A DNA stretch of 64,000 nucleotides from Topomyia yanbarensis. Taxonomy: Eukaryota > Arthropoda > Insecta > Diptera > Culicidae. This document shows, piece by piece, positions 23,798-35,400 of this stretch (the stretch's first letter is position 1; the number at the start of each line of letters is the position of its first letter). The notes below the pieces were generated by a model. The model was not told the origin of the DNA. It worked only from the letters and a program-made list of their open reading frames with translations, and searched no databases. The stretch lies in NCBI RefSeq assembly GCF_030247195.1, contig NC_080672.1, positions 400,103,037 through 400,167,036 of the forward strand, given 5' to 3'. The position numbers and the translations under genes were made by a program.

Positions 23798-24793
23798 GGG
23801 GAACATGGGGAGACTTGACCAGGTTTTCAGCTAAAACTGCATAAATCTCTAAAAAAGCCTTCAATCCCCCAAAAATCATTCAGATATAATGCGCAAAGTT
23901 ATTGCGCGTCTTCATGATTTTTTGCAGAATTTTTAATTTAATTTTTGAAAAGTTACAAAAGTTTTTCTGTGATCGTTTTTTCTGGTCAAGTCTCCCCATT
24001 GCGGGGAGACTTGACCAAGGCGTGGGGAGACTTGACCAAGAGAATTTTGAAAAATCATTACAAAAAATAATGACATAAAACATACTGTAATTATTTTTTC
24101 CCTATTGTCGAGATCCTTAGGTTGCAGCAAAAAATATAAAAGAGTTGCATTTGATAAATTTTGATTTTTTAAAATGCATTTCTTTTTGAGGATTAACTTG
24201 TACTGCTTGCATTGCATGTTCACACGTCACAAAATCAGTCCTACCATTGCTAACTTTGCTTACAAATTTTAAAATATAAAGACTTATGTTTGGGGTGGGA
24301 TTCTTTTATGGTGTGATTAACATTAACAGTAGATACCAAAGCATAATAAATATTAGGAATTTTGTATCTTTCTTCAGCTGATCGCCACTTGGTCAAGTCT
24401 CCCCATAAAATCGTGGTCAAGTCTCCCCAACATTAGTTATTGCGTTCAATGTCATGCGAATTCTAGTAATAACTATTCCAATGTTCCAGTTTATATAAAA
24501 TCATTTCACTGCTTCACAAGGATTAAGATGGTATATTAGTCCTTTAATAGTAATTAGTAGTCGAGTAGATATGTCCATACAAAGTTTGATAAAAAATTAC
24601 ATCATTTAATGCAAATTTATTAATCACGTAATATTTTCTGCAAGGAAAGGATTTTTTACTCCAAACTTTTAAAATTACCTTAAGGGATCGAAACATATAT
24701 AAAAATATTTTTGATAAAAAATTAAGAATCGAATAGAAGACGCCATAGCCGAAAACAGAATTTTACGCTTGGTCAAGTCTCCCCATGTTCCCC
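23798..24793. mobile_element. 996-bp non-autonomous DNA transposon with 24-bp TIRs and TA duplication
   Basis: The termini GGGGAACATGGGGAGACTTG... are exactly inverted over 24 bp and flanked by TA (23796-23797 and 24794-24795). The word GGGGAGACTTGACCA, part of the TIR, is repeated inside in both orientations: near 23984, 24003, 24023, 24389 and 24415 as well as at both ends, seven copies in all. Such subterminal repeats are typical transposase-binding arrays. No transposase is present. The architecture resembles the pogo-like element at 54.0 kb (G-run start, TA duplication, repeated TIR words), so a pogo/Tc1 superfamily source is likely. Confidence 0.8.
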
Positions 24794-24795
24794 TA

Positions 24796-26325
24796 AATAA
24801 TCAAACTCAAACTTCCACAATCTACCAAGAGTTTTCATCTGAACGTGTATGTGTGATCGACCTTTCCAGTGTTTTGTCAGTCTAAATGAGCTAGAGCCGA
24901 TTCCGCTTTTGTTACTGTGTGATAATTTTTCCAACGCTCAAGAAGGAGGCTTCCAGCGCTTACTATCTCTATATTTTCTGCTAACTTCCGAACCTCGCAG
25001 TCTGTCACGGAAATTTCCTCGACAATACTATTAGACACCGATAATTAGATGTTGATTCGATTCAACGAATTTCGGTTAACTTTTACCTACCGCTCAATTA
25101 TGGCGGAAAATTAGTGGTAAACATGTCGGAATAGGCCCGTTCCCCCGAACCCCGAACGGCATTTTGCTAATAGACCTCACCGCTTTCGCCACTCGCTTCT
25201 TGGCTGCGGCATCATTACCCTCGCAATCGCAGTCGCTTTTTCTCCATTGACAGCGGCGCCGATGGCGTTGACGGAGGCGTCGTATTGAAAATTTGATTAA
25301 CACGTACAAAGCACGCGATGGATGATGGTACTTCTGGTACCTGGTGTTGGTAGACAGACGCGAAGGCTCGTAAAACGGTACCGTCGCGGGCGACGTGTTT
25401 TACGATGATGGTAGCGCTAATCAAGGAAGAATGGATGGAGCCTCTCGCAGAGTTCGTTGGCTATGGGCTGAAGTTGATTGTTGATTCGTATACAACATAC
25501 CTCAGTGAAGGTTCCACATTATGGGGCACGCGTGTGTGTGAGCGATTAGGGTGTGCTCTTGTACGGAAATGTATATGCTAGTACGCGACTAAGGTCCAAT
25601 CTGTTCCAGAAACATGCAACCAAAGGTGATGAGTTGTAAATTGACAAGTAATTAACTTATCGCTCCGTGGGAGTTCAAAGCTGGGAAAGATAAATATATT
25701 GTTTTACAGAACCGAAGCACACTTTGATTCGATTGTAGATATTTATTAAAAGCGATAATTATGGGGGATTGGTTCCTCAACTATCGTGCAGCAATGGAAG
25801 CCATGTTCAGAAAGCTTTTTAATTTAAACCGATTTTGAAAAAACGAAACTATGGTTAACGGACAGTTATAAGTAATCATTGCTCATGATGGCATTCAGTA
25901 CAGCTTGAAAATCTTTATTCTTTAACATATGGAAATATCTTTCTCTCATAATTCTAGAATAACTTCAGAACATTTTACCTCGATCCTTGAGATAACCGTC
26001 GGCTAGAACTGATATCATCCGACATGGCGTAAAGCATCACCCAGATTATACCCTCCTTATTTGTACAAATCTCCAAGCAAATCCAAATACAAACTACAAC
26101 CAAACGATTCTATTGCCCAGCCATGATGATGCCCGCCCCAGCGTGCGGTTAAGCACTGAACCAAGCATCCAATTACACCGACCGCGAAACATATATACGA
26201 ATCCGAACGTATTTGTTATTAATTTGGCCAATTTGCAACGTTATCCGATTCTATTATCGATAAATACGATGCAAACAACCGAAAGAATATCCAATTGTAT
26301 TCCGGTTTTTTTTTTCTCTTTCCAG
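24796..26325. other. Unassigned sequence with a GC-richer patch
   Basis: The patch at about 25110-25430 is GC-richer and open on the minus strand, but shows no known domain and no defensible splice pair. It might be a regulatory or lineage-specific exon region. Nothing else was recognised. Confidence 0.3.
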
Positions 26326-26578
26326 CGACCGATCGATGCTCTCGCTGCTATTGACATACGGAGTGTCCCTCCACAGCAGGACAGCCAGCAGCATTCGGGT
26401 GGATCCGTTACGACCCTGCCGGGGGCAGCGGATGTTGGAGGTACGCAGTGCGGTCGGAATCTTGTTTAATGCAACCACAGACGTTCGGTTTTCCGGGGTG
26501 AAAGTTTTTCCCCCATTCGATGGGTACTTTACTGTGTCGATGGCAGATAGATCCAAAAATACCAATCGCACGTACGGT
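26326..26578 (+). CDS. Candidate plus-strand exon of an unrecognised gene
   Basis: A long pyrimidine tract ending TTTCTCTTTCCAG (AG at 26324-26325) precedes an open frame of 84 codons, beginning DRSMLSLLLTYGVSLHS and ending KNTNRTYG, that meets a GTAAGT donor at 26579. A second frame from the same acceptor (RPIDALAAIDIRSVPPQQDS) is open to an alternative donor GTACGC at 26441 and has a Q/S/G-rich composition common in insect proteins. Only one of the two frames can be right. I do not recognise either product. The minus strand is also open here, so this could be spurious. If real, it is on the opposite strand to Epac. Confidence 0.3.
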
Positions 26579-27289
26579 GTAAGTGCATTTGTTGGATAAC
26601 AGCCACAAAATGGAGCTATTTGTTCTGGTGCCGAAAAGGAAAGGGAAAATGCATGCCAAGCCTGAAAACTTACTCCTGTTCGATCCGTGTTCGACATTGC
26701 CTAGGTACCAATGCATTCAACTAATGGATTCAGATCTATTTTTAATTGAATTGATATGCATTCTTTGTCTGGAAACTTGCTGTCGTTTCGGTCGAAGGAT
26801 TCATAGTAGGTATTTACGAGTAGAACATAGATAGAAAATTTGCACCCACTATTGTAGCCTTGTCGATGATGCTGATGAAAATTCCATTTATATTCAGAGA
26901 CAATCTACCCAACCAGATAAGTAAAATGCTTGGGTTTTTGTTCGATGGAATGAGCAGTGTTTTAAATTACGAGAAACATGATCGTGTTGTATTACGTCGA
27001 TATTGTTAGCTAGTTAGGGTTTCCAAATAGGCTGAGAACAAATTAAGGACACATTAAATCCATTGTTAAAGCATCTAGCACTTAGTGTTCGGAAACTTTA
27101 TTAGTTTTGTGGAAATAGTCTATATTAGTGATTTGATGTGGAAAGTTCTAACAGGGATTTTCTTGGAAAATACACGTGTTTCAGTTGGAAAAGTTTCGTC
27201 TTAATATGATCAGTAAAAAGTTGTGCTAGATGAAAGATGAGAACAACAAAAAAAAATTAAATTTGTTTCCTTTTTTATTAACGACTAAG
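26579..27289. other. Unassigned AT-rich sequence
   Basis: Follows the candidate exon. No further exon, repeat boundary or element was recognised. Confidence 0.3.
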
Positions 27290-27870
27290 AGTGAGTTATT
27301 GCAATTGCAGCTATGCAATCACTGTAAAAATCGACTTCTTTACCGAAGACCGGAGGGCCGAGCGTCATATATCATTCGATTCAGTTCGTCAAGATCGGAA
27401 AATGCCTGTGAATGTATGTGTGTGCGTATGTGTGTGTCGCTTAAACTTCCGGTTCCGGAGTTACGGGTTGAAGAGTGCGGTCACACAGCAAATGCCCATA
27501 TGAACTGGCGCCACCGTGACCATCCAGATGATGTAGAACATATTAAACTGGATGCAACATTACTTTAATTTGCGGGTCTAAATCACTAATGATCAATCAA
27601 AGAAGTTTTGACCACATTGACCACATATAACGGTAGTTGATGTCTCAGGGGAACTAACCAAGTTCCTAAGCTAATATCACACCTATTCTTCAGCGAATTC
27701 TTGACCGATTTTTAGAAATTTGATTTCAAATAAAAGATACCGAATCCCATTGACTGCAGATAAATTTCATTCGGTTCTGACTCTTTGCTTCTGAATTACA
27801 GGTTGTTTGGTAAGGAAACCCGGGTTATTCCTATATAAACCGTTGCAATTGTAATACGACAGAGGCTAAA
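27290..27870 (+). repeat. Dispersed mosquito-type repeat copy
   Basis: The block contains TCATTCGATTCAGTTCGTC-type sequence, a short (TG)n tract, ACTTCCGGTTCCGGAGTTAC and GTGCGGTCACACAGCAAATG. I recognise the combination from an abundant, non-coding mosquito repeat family (from memory, not searched). The right part (about 27700-27830) is the inverse relative of about 59920-60050 in this window, which supports a repeat. Degraded, no open frame of interest. Confidence 0.5.
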
Positions 27871-27979
27871 AACTATTGAAATGGTCACCAAATTACTTCA
27901 ATTCGCATGTTTAGATCACTGATTGCCATTGAAACATTCTTTGTCCACTATCGACGATTCCGGAAGTTCCGGATTCTAT

Positions 27980-29247
27980 CGTATTTCAAATTTTGCAATT
28001 TTTGTTATTTATTTTCAAATTCTGCTCTTTCTCCTTTTTTTTTTTTTTCTATTTTTGCTATATTGTTATTTTTGCCATATTGTTTACAACTATTTTTGTT
28101 ATTGCTGCTATTCTTGTAATATAGGCTATTTTTGCAATTAGTTTTGTTTTCTTTTGCTTTCTTCGATTTTAGATTTTGCTGGTATTTTTTGTTTTTTATG
28201 GTATTTCGAATATTTTTGCTCTTTTTGTTAGTTTTGCTGTTATTGCTATTTTAACTAGTCTTTTTCTATTTGTGATTTAGCTGATATTTTTGCTGTTTTT
28301 GGCATTTCTGGTATTTTTGTTCTTTTTACTATTATGACTATTTTTGCCATTGTGCCGTTCTTCTATGTTTGATTTTGCTTCTGTTTTTGGTGTTTTTTTA
28401 TTTGTTATCTTCTCTTTATTTACAATTTGTTGCTATTTTCACTATTCATGCACTTTTGTTATTTTTTTCTCATTGTTTTCTTGTATACGTAATTTTCTTG
28501 CAATTTGTAATTTTTTCGCATTTTCGCTATTTGTGTTATTTTTGCTATTGCTGCTCTTTTATAACTATTTTTGCTTTTTAGTTATTTTAGCTGTTTATGC
28601 TATTTTTGTGATTTTAGCTATTGCTCCTAGTGAACAATAGTAAAAATAGCAGAAATATTTCAAATGGCCAAATTTTTTGAAATATTTCTGCTATTTTTAT
28701 TATTGTGGCCATTTTTGCTTTTATGTTATTTTTGCTATATTCGTTGATTTTGGTATATATTATCTTTTCTGCTCTTTTTAATATTTTTTAATTCTTGAAA
28801 TTTTTGCTTCGCAGTATTTTTGATTTTGCTATTATATTTGTTGTTTTTGATATTTTTGTTATTATTCTGTTTTGCTTTTTTCCCTTTTATTGATTTTGCT
28901 TCTATTTTTGGCATTTGTTATTTTAGCTAATGTTGCTCATTTAGCTATTTTCAGTGTTTTTGTTATTCTTGCTGTATTCACAATGAGTTGCTATTGTAAT
29001 TTTAGTTATTCTTGCAATGTTTTTATATTTTAGTCAATTCTGTCAATGTTTTTATATTTTAGTCAATTCTGCCTTTTTCGATTTTTGCTACTGCTGCTAT
29101 TTTTGGTATATTTGTTATTTTTCATTTTCTTGTAAATTTAGTAAATATTGTAGTTTTTGTGATTTTTGCATTTTTTGTAATTTTTATGTTTATAATTTTA
29201 GCGATTTTTGTAATTGTTTGTATTTTTTGTAATTGTTCGTATTTTTT
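27980..29247. repeat. T-rich cryptic simple sequence leading into the 9-bp array
   Basis: Over 1.2 kb, words such as GCTATTTTT, GTTATTTTT and GTAATTTTT recur without strict period. The degree of order rises toward the right until at 29248 the strict 9-bp array begins. A hairpin of the same words lies at 28634-28705. F/L/Y-rich open frames here are compositional. Confidence 0.7.
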
Positions 29248-32200
29248 GTAATTTTTGTAATTTTTGTAATTTTTGTAATTTTTGTAATTTTTGTAATTTT
29301 TGTAATTTTTGTAATTTTTGTAATTTTTGTATTTTTTGTATTTTTTGTAATTTTTGTAATTTTTGTAATTTTTGTAATTTTTGTAATTTTTGTAATTTTT
29401 GTAATTTTTGTAATTTTTGTAATTTTTGTAATTTTTGTAATTTTTGTAATTTTTGTAATTTTTGTAATTTTTGTAATTTTTGTAATTTTTGTAATTTTTG
29501 TAATTTTTGTAATTTTTGTAATTTTTGTAATTTTTGTAATTTTTGTAATTTTTGTAATTTTTGTAATTTTTGTAATTTTTGTAATTTTTGTAATTTTTGT
29601 AATTTTTGTAATTTTTGTAATTTTTGTAATTTTTGTAATTTTTGTAATTTTTGTAATTTTTGTAATTTTTGTAATTTTTGTAATTTTTGTAATTTTTGTA
29701 ATTTTTGTAATTTTTGTAATTTTTGTAATTTTTGTAATTTTTGTAATTTTTGTAATTTTTGTAATTTTTGTAATTTTTGTAATTTTTGTAATTTTTGTAA
29801 TTTTTGTAATTTTTGTAATTTTTGTAATTTTTGTAATTTTTGTAATTTTTGTAATTTTTGTAATTTTTGTAATTTTTGTAATTTTTGTAATTTTTGTAAT
29901 TTTTGTAATTTTTGTAATTTTTGTAATTTTTGTAATTTTTGTAATTTTTGTAATTTTTGTAATTTTTGTAATTTTTGTAATTTTTGTAATTTTTGTAATT
30001 TTTGTAATTTTTGTAATTTTTGTAATTTTTGTAATTTTTGTAATTTTTGTAATTTTTGTAATTTTTGTAATTTTTGTAATTTTTGTAATTTTTGTAATTT
30101 TTGTAATTTTTGTAATTTTTGTAATTTTTGTAATTTTTGTAATTTTTGTAATTTTTGTAATTTTTGTAATTTTTGTAATTTTTGTAATTTTTGTAATTTT
30201 TGTAATTTTTGTAATTTTTGTAATTTTTGTAATTTTTGTAATTTTTGTAATTTTTGTAATTTTTGTAATTTTTGTAATTTTTGTAATTTTTGTAATTTTT
30301 GTAATTTTTGTAATTTTTGTAATTTTTGTAATTTTTGTAATTTTTGTAATTTTTGTAATTTTTGTAATTTTTGTAATTTTTGCAATTTTCGTAATTTTTG
30401 TAATTTTTGTAATTTTTGTAATTTTTGTAATTTTTGTAATTTTTGTAATTTTTGTAATTTTTGTAATTTTTGTAATTTTTGTAATTTTTGTAATTTTTGT
30501 AATTTTTGTAATTTTTGTAATTTTTGTAATTTTTGTAATTTTTGTAATTTTTGTAATTTTTGTAATTTTTGTATTTTTTGTAATTTTTGTAATTTTTGTA
30601 TATTTTGTAATTTTTGTAATTTTTGTAATTTTTGTAATTTTTGTAATTTTTGTAATTTTTGCAATTTTTGTAATTTTTGTAATTTTTGTAATTTTTGCAA
30701 TTTTCGTAATTTTCGTAATTTTTGTAATTTTTGTAATTTTTGTAATTTTTGTAATTTTTGTAATTTTTGTAATTTTTGTAATTTTTGTAATTTTTGTAAT
30801 TTTTGTATTTTTTGTAATTTTTGTAATTTTTGTATATTTTGTAATTTTTGTAATTTTTGTAATTTTTGTAATTTTTGTAATTTTTGTAATTTTTGTAATT
30901 TTTGTAATTTTTGTAATTTTTGTAATTTTTGTAATTTTTGTAATTTTTGTAATTTTTGTAATTTTTGTAATTTTTGTAATTTTTGTAATTTTTGTAATTT
31001 TTGTAATTTTTGTAATTTTTGTAATTTTTGTAATTTTTGTAATTTTTGTAATTTTTGTAATTTTTGTAATTTTTGTAATTTTTGTAATTTTTGTAATTTT
31101 TGTAATTTTTGTAATTTTTGTAATTTTTGTAATTTTTGTAATTTTTGTAATTTTTGTAATTTTTGTAATTTTTGTAATTTTTGTAATTTTTGTAATTTTT
31201 GTAATTTTTGTAATTTTTGTAATTTTTGTAATTTTTGTAATTTTTGTATTTTTTGTAATTTTTGTAATTTTTGTAATTTTTGTAATTTTTGTAATTTTTG
31301 TAATTTTTGTAATTTTTGTAATTTTTGTAATTTTTGTAATTTTTGTAATTTTTGTAATTTTTGTAATTTTTGTAATTTTTGTAATTTTTGTAATTTTTGT
31401 AATTTTTGTAATTTTTGTAATTTTTGTAATTTTTGTAATTTTTGTAATTTTTGTAATTTTTGTAATTTTTGTAATTTTTGTAATTTTTGTAATTTTTGTA
31501 ATTTTTGTATTTTTTGTATTTTTTGTGATTTTTGTAATTTTTGTAATTTTTGTAATTTTTGTAATTTTTGTAATTTTTGTAATTTTTGTAATTTTTGTAA
31601 TTTTTGTAATTTTTGTAATTTTTGTAATTTTTGTAATTTTTGTAATTTTTGTAATTCTTGTAATTTTTGTAATTTTTGTAATTTTTGTAATTTTTGTAAT
31701 TTTTGTAATTTTTGTAATTTTTGTAATTTTTGTAATTTTTGTAATTTTTGTAATTTTTGTAATTTTTGTAATTTTTGTAATTTTTGTAATTTTTGTAATT
31801 TTTGTAATTTTTGTAATTTTTGTAATTTTTGTAATTTTTGTAATTTTTGCAATTTTTGTAATTTTTGTAATTTTTGTAATTTTTGTAATTTTTGTAATTT
31901 TTGTAATTTTTGTAATTTTTGTAATTTTTGTAATTTTTGTAATTTTTGTAATTTTTGTAATTTTTGTAATTTTTGTAATTTTTGTAATTTTTGTAATTTT
32001 TGTAATTTTTGTAATTTTTGTAATTTTTGTAATTTTTGTAATTTTTGTAATTTTTGTAATTTTTGTAATCTTTGTAATCTTTGTAATTTTTGTAATTTTT
32101 GTAATTTTTGTAATTTTTGTAATTTTTGTAATTTTTGTAATTTTTGTAATTTTTGTAATTTTTGTAATTTTTGTAATTTTTGTAATTTTTGTAATTTTTG

Positions 32201-32370
32201 TAATTTTTGTAATTTTTGTAATTTTTGTAATTTTTGTAATTTTTGTAATTTTTGTAATTTTCGTAATTTTTGTAATTTTTGTAATTTTCGTAATTTTCGT
32301 AATTTTCGTAATTTTTGTAATTTTTGTAATTTTTGTAATTTTTGTAATTTTTGTAATTTTTGTAATTTTT
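29248..32370. repeat. 9-bp satellite-like tandem array (GTAATTTTT)n, left block with variants
   Basis: The block is 3123 bp, that is 347 units of 9 bp. Most units are identical; scattered variants are GTATTTTTT, GCAATTTTT, GTAATTTTC, GTATATTTT and GTGATTTTT. The unit length is a multiple of three and five of six frames lack stops, so open frames of more than 880 residues, repeats of VIF, CNF or QKL, appear on both strands. They are artefacts. The block ends where the poly(A) of the retrotransposon begins (read on the plus strand as T). Confidence 0.95.
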
Positions 32371-32471
32371 TTTTTTTTTTTTTTTTTTTGTTTATTTTAG
32401 GACCTTTGTAACTATAGTCATTTAGGTCCGTCGAAAATTAGTAAGTACATTGCAAATTCACTATGTTGATA
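32371..32471 (-). terminator. 3' UTR, polyadenylation signal and poly(A) of the I-like element
   Basis: Minus strand. About 75 nt after the ORF2 stop the sequence reads CCTAAAATAAAC and passes straight into a run of A. AATAAA (32396-32391) is thus placed only two bases before the A run, which suggests that the tail was copied from a polyadenylated RNA. Confidence 0.75.
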
Positions 32472-35400
32472 TCAAATTTTGTCAAACAGATTAATTTCTT
32501 TGAAGAACTGAATTACTATTTTCCCTCTTTCCTGGTCGTCTGCCAGGGCTTCTCGCATGTTTGCCATTAGTCCTGTTCGCATTCGCTCTTCATTGAGTGC
32601 AGCACAGTTAACGATGATATGTTTCACTGATAGAATGTCGTCGCAGAATTGGCATCGGGGTGCTTCGGTTTTCTCGAGCAAATAGCCATGTGTAAGAGCT
32701 GTGTGACCTATTCGTAATCTGGATAGTTTCACACTCTCCTGTCGGTTCTCTCCTATTGCCTGTGTAAAAGGTTTAACGGTATTTTTAATTTCACGTAATT
32801 TGTTGTGCTTCTCTTGTTCCCAGGTACGTTGCCACCTCCAATATATGCGGTTCTTAATTGCGGTTTTGAATTCGTTAGTGTCAACGAAATCGCAGTCCAT
32901 TCGAGCGGCTTTTAAGGCCTGTTTCGCCTCTTGGTCCGCCTTTTCGTTCCCTGCAATACCGATGTGGCTTGGAACCCAGCATACAATCACCTCAGTACCT
33001 TTGTTCCTTGCTCGCGCATACAGCGCGCCAACTTCATCCTTCCACCTGCTGGTTGTTTTTCGCATTTCTAAGGATGATAGTACGCTCATGGAGTCAGTAC
33101 ATATGACGTAAGCTCCAACCTGCTGCTGGTTAACCACCCATTCTAGTGCATCCTTCACAGCTAGACTTTCGGCGGTGAATATGCTACACATGTGGTGTAT
33201 CCTTTTTTTGATTACCAGGTCTCCTGAAACTATGCTATACCCACACCTGTCCTCAGTCTTCGATCCATCTGTGTAGATGTACTGGTGGATACGGTATTTC
33301 GTACTCTTCAGCTTTTTGAATAGCAGTCGTAATTCAGCTGGATTCGCACCTTGCTTCACGTTCGTGAACAGACTCTTGTCTGTCGGTATCTTCTTCTTTT
33401 CCCAAGGTGCAGCGCTTGGGCGCGTAAATATGTTTAGCTTTGGTATGCTGATTTGAAGATCTTGCAGAACGTTATTTCCTCGGACTCTCGTTGAATTGAC
33501 TTCTTTAGCCCTGCTCATTCCCCAGAGCTCTCCACTATCCTGCGTTTCTTCACTAGATGAGAGGCAATCCTCACTTACTTGTCCATCATCGTTGTTGCTC
33601 TCATTTTCCCCAACATTATCCAGGACTCGTCTCCGTGCCGCAAAAATCGCAGTCCTCTGTTCCAGGAGCGTGCGTATGTCTGGGATGCCTGTCTCTGCTA
33701 GCAGGCTGCTTATCGGACTTGTGTGAAATGCTCCTACTATCGCTCTTAGTCCTGTGTTGTGGATCGTCTCTAATCTTTTCAGGGAAGCTTCGCTCATTCC
33801 AGAAATCACCGGTGCAGCGTATAGCATTTTTTCCAACACTGTGGCCCGGTACAATTTCAGAAGCGTTTGCCTATCTCCACCCCAGTTTCTAGCAGCTACA
33901 CTGCGGATGAACTGGATTCTTTGCTGACAGTTGGCTCTCACTTCCTCTACGTATTTTCGGAACTGTAGGCTTTGGTCGAAAATCACTCCTAGGCACCTGT
34001 GGCTGTTTTCTCGGGGGATGAGTGTACCGTTCAGTAGTAATGTGTTCGGGTTGCATGGTTTACGTGAACGCAGGTTCCTAAAGATAACTGTTGCGCTTTT
34101 TTCAGCAGATATTTTGAACCCGGTTTCCGCTTCCCATTTTTCGACCGTTTTCAAAGCGATTTGCAGCTGGTGCTCGGCAGCTTTTGCGTTCTCTCCACTG
34201 GCAATTAGGACTATGTCGTCGGCATAAATAAGACACTTTGCATTTGGAGGCAGATATTGAGTAATAGTGTCGATTGCAATCAGGAACATGCTTACGCTTA
34301 ACACCGATCCCTGGCAAAGTCCTGTTTCCATAACTTTTTCGTTGGACAACACTCCATTCGCTAGGACTCTAAAGGTCCTGATGCTTAACATTTTTTCCAG
34401 GAACCTTAGCATCTCGCCTCCAATACTCCACTCGTTTAGCCTCTGAAGGATGAGCCTCCTCCAGGTTGTATCATAGGCTTTGGAGACGTCCAGGAATACC
34501 ACTTGCGTATACTGGTTTTTTGACATCGCTTTTCTGATTTCATCCTCCATTTCCGCTAGATGATCAACAGTGGTTCGACCTTTCCTGAATGCGTACTGGT
34601 GAGAGTTGAGCAACTTTCTGGATTCAAGCAGATGAACTAGGCGGTTGTTTATCATTCGCTCGAACACCTTGCCCATACAGCTGTTGAGATATATGGGTCT
34701 ATAGCTTCGAGGGTTGGTGCGCTCACCTTTCCCCTTGTAAATCGGCACCACTATCGATTTGGTCCACTCAGTAGGAAAAATCGATTCTGACCACAACCGG
34801 TTGTATGCGTCGAGGAGTTGCAATTTGCAGTCTGGTGGTAAATTACGGATCATCGCATAGTGAACGTCGTCAGGACCTGGTGAGGATCCGCGTAGTCCTT
34901 CCAGCGCTTCTTCCAGCTCGTGAAGCTTGTAGGCTTGGTTGTATTCAGCTTCCGGTTGGTTTGGGATGTTCAGGCATTTAGCTTCGCTGTGTTTCTTTCG
35001 TTCCAGGAATTCCGACTCATACGCTGCGTTACTTGATGTTTCTTCGAAAGAGTTTCCCAAAAGTTCTGCAATTGCTGTATCTTCGGTGGCGGTATGTCCA
35101 TTCAGCGTTATGGCGTTGATACGGTCGCTTTTTCTTTTTCCCTGTATCTGACGGTATTTGCTCCACATGTCCTTGGTAGGGGTTTGAGCGTTGAAGCTAT
35201 TAGCCGTCTTTTCCCAGCACGCCATCTTTGCCTTTTGGACTGCCTCTCTGGCGGAGGTTCTAGCCGTACGATATGCTTTGGAAAGCTCTTCTTTTGCATC
35301 AGCTTGGTCGTTGGACGATTTCAATTTTCTTAAAACCTTCTTCCTGGCTTTAATCTTGGAAGCTATGTCATCATTCCACCAATGAACGCATTTTTTCCCA

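Noticed and set aside
25094..25424. GC-rich open region on the minus strand
   Set aside because: No domain and no convincing splice pair. The composition alone is not enough for a gene call.
27907..28640. Hydrophobic F/L/C-rich frames on the plus strand
   Set aside because: Translation of T-rich cryptic simple sequence.
29198..32411. Three giant open frames of 884-1065 residues (QKL, CNF and VIF repeats)
   Set aside because: They result from a 9-bp unit without stops in five of six frames. Frames are open on both strands at once and the start codons lie in the flank. There is no sign of a gene.
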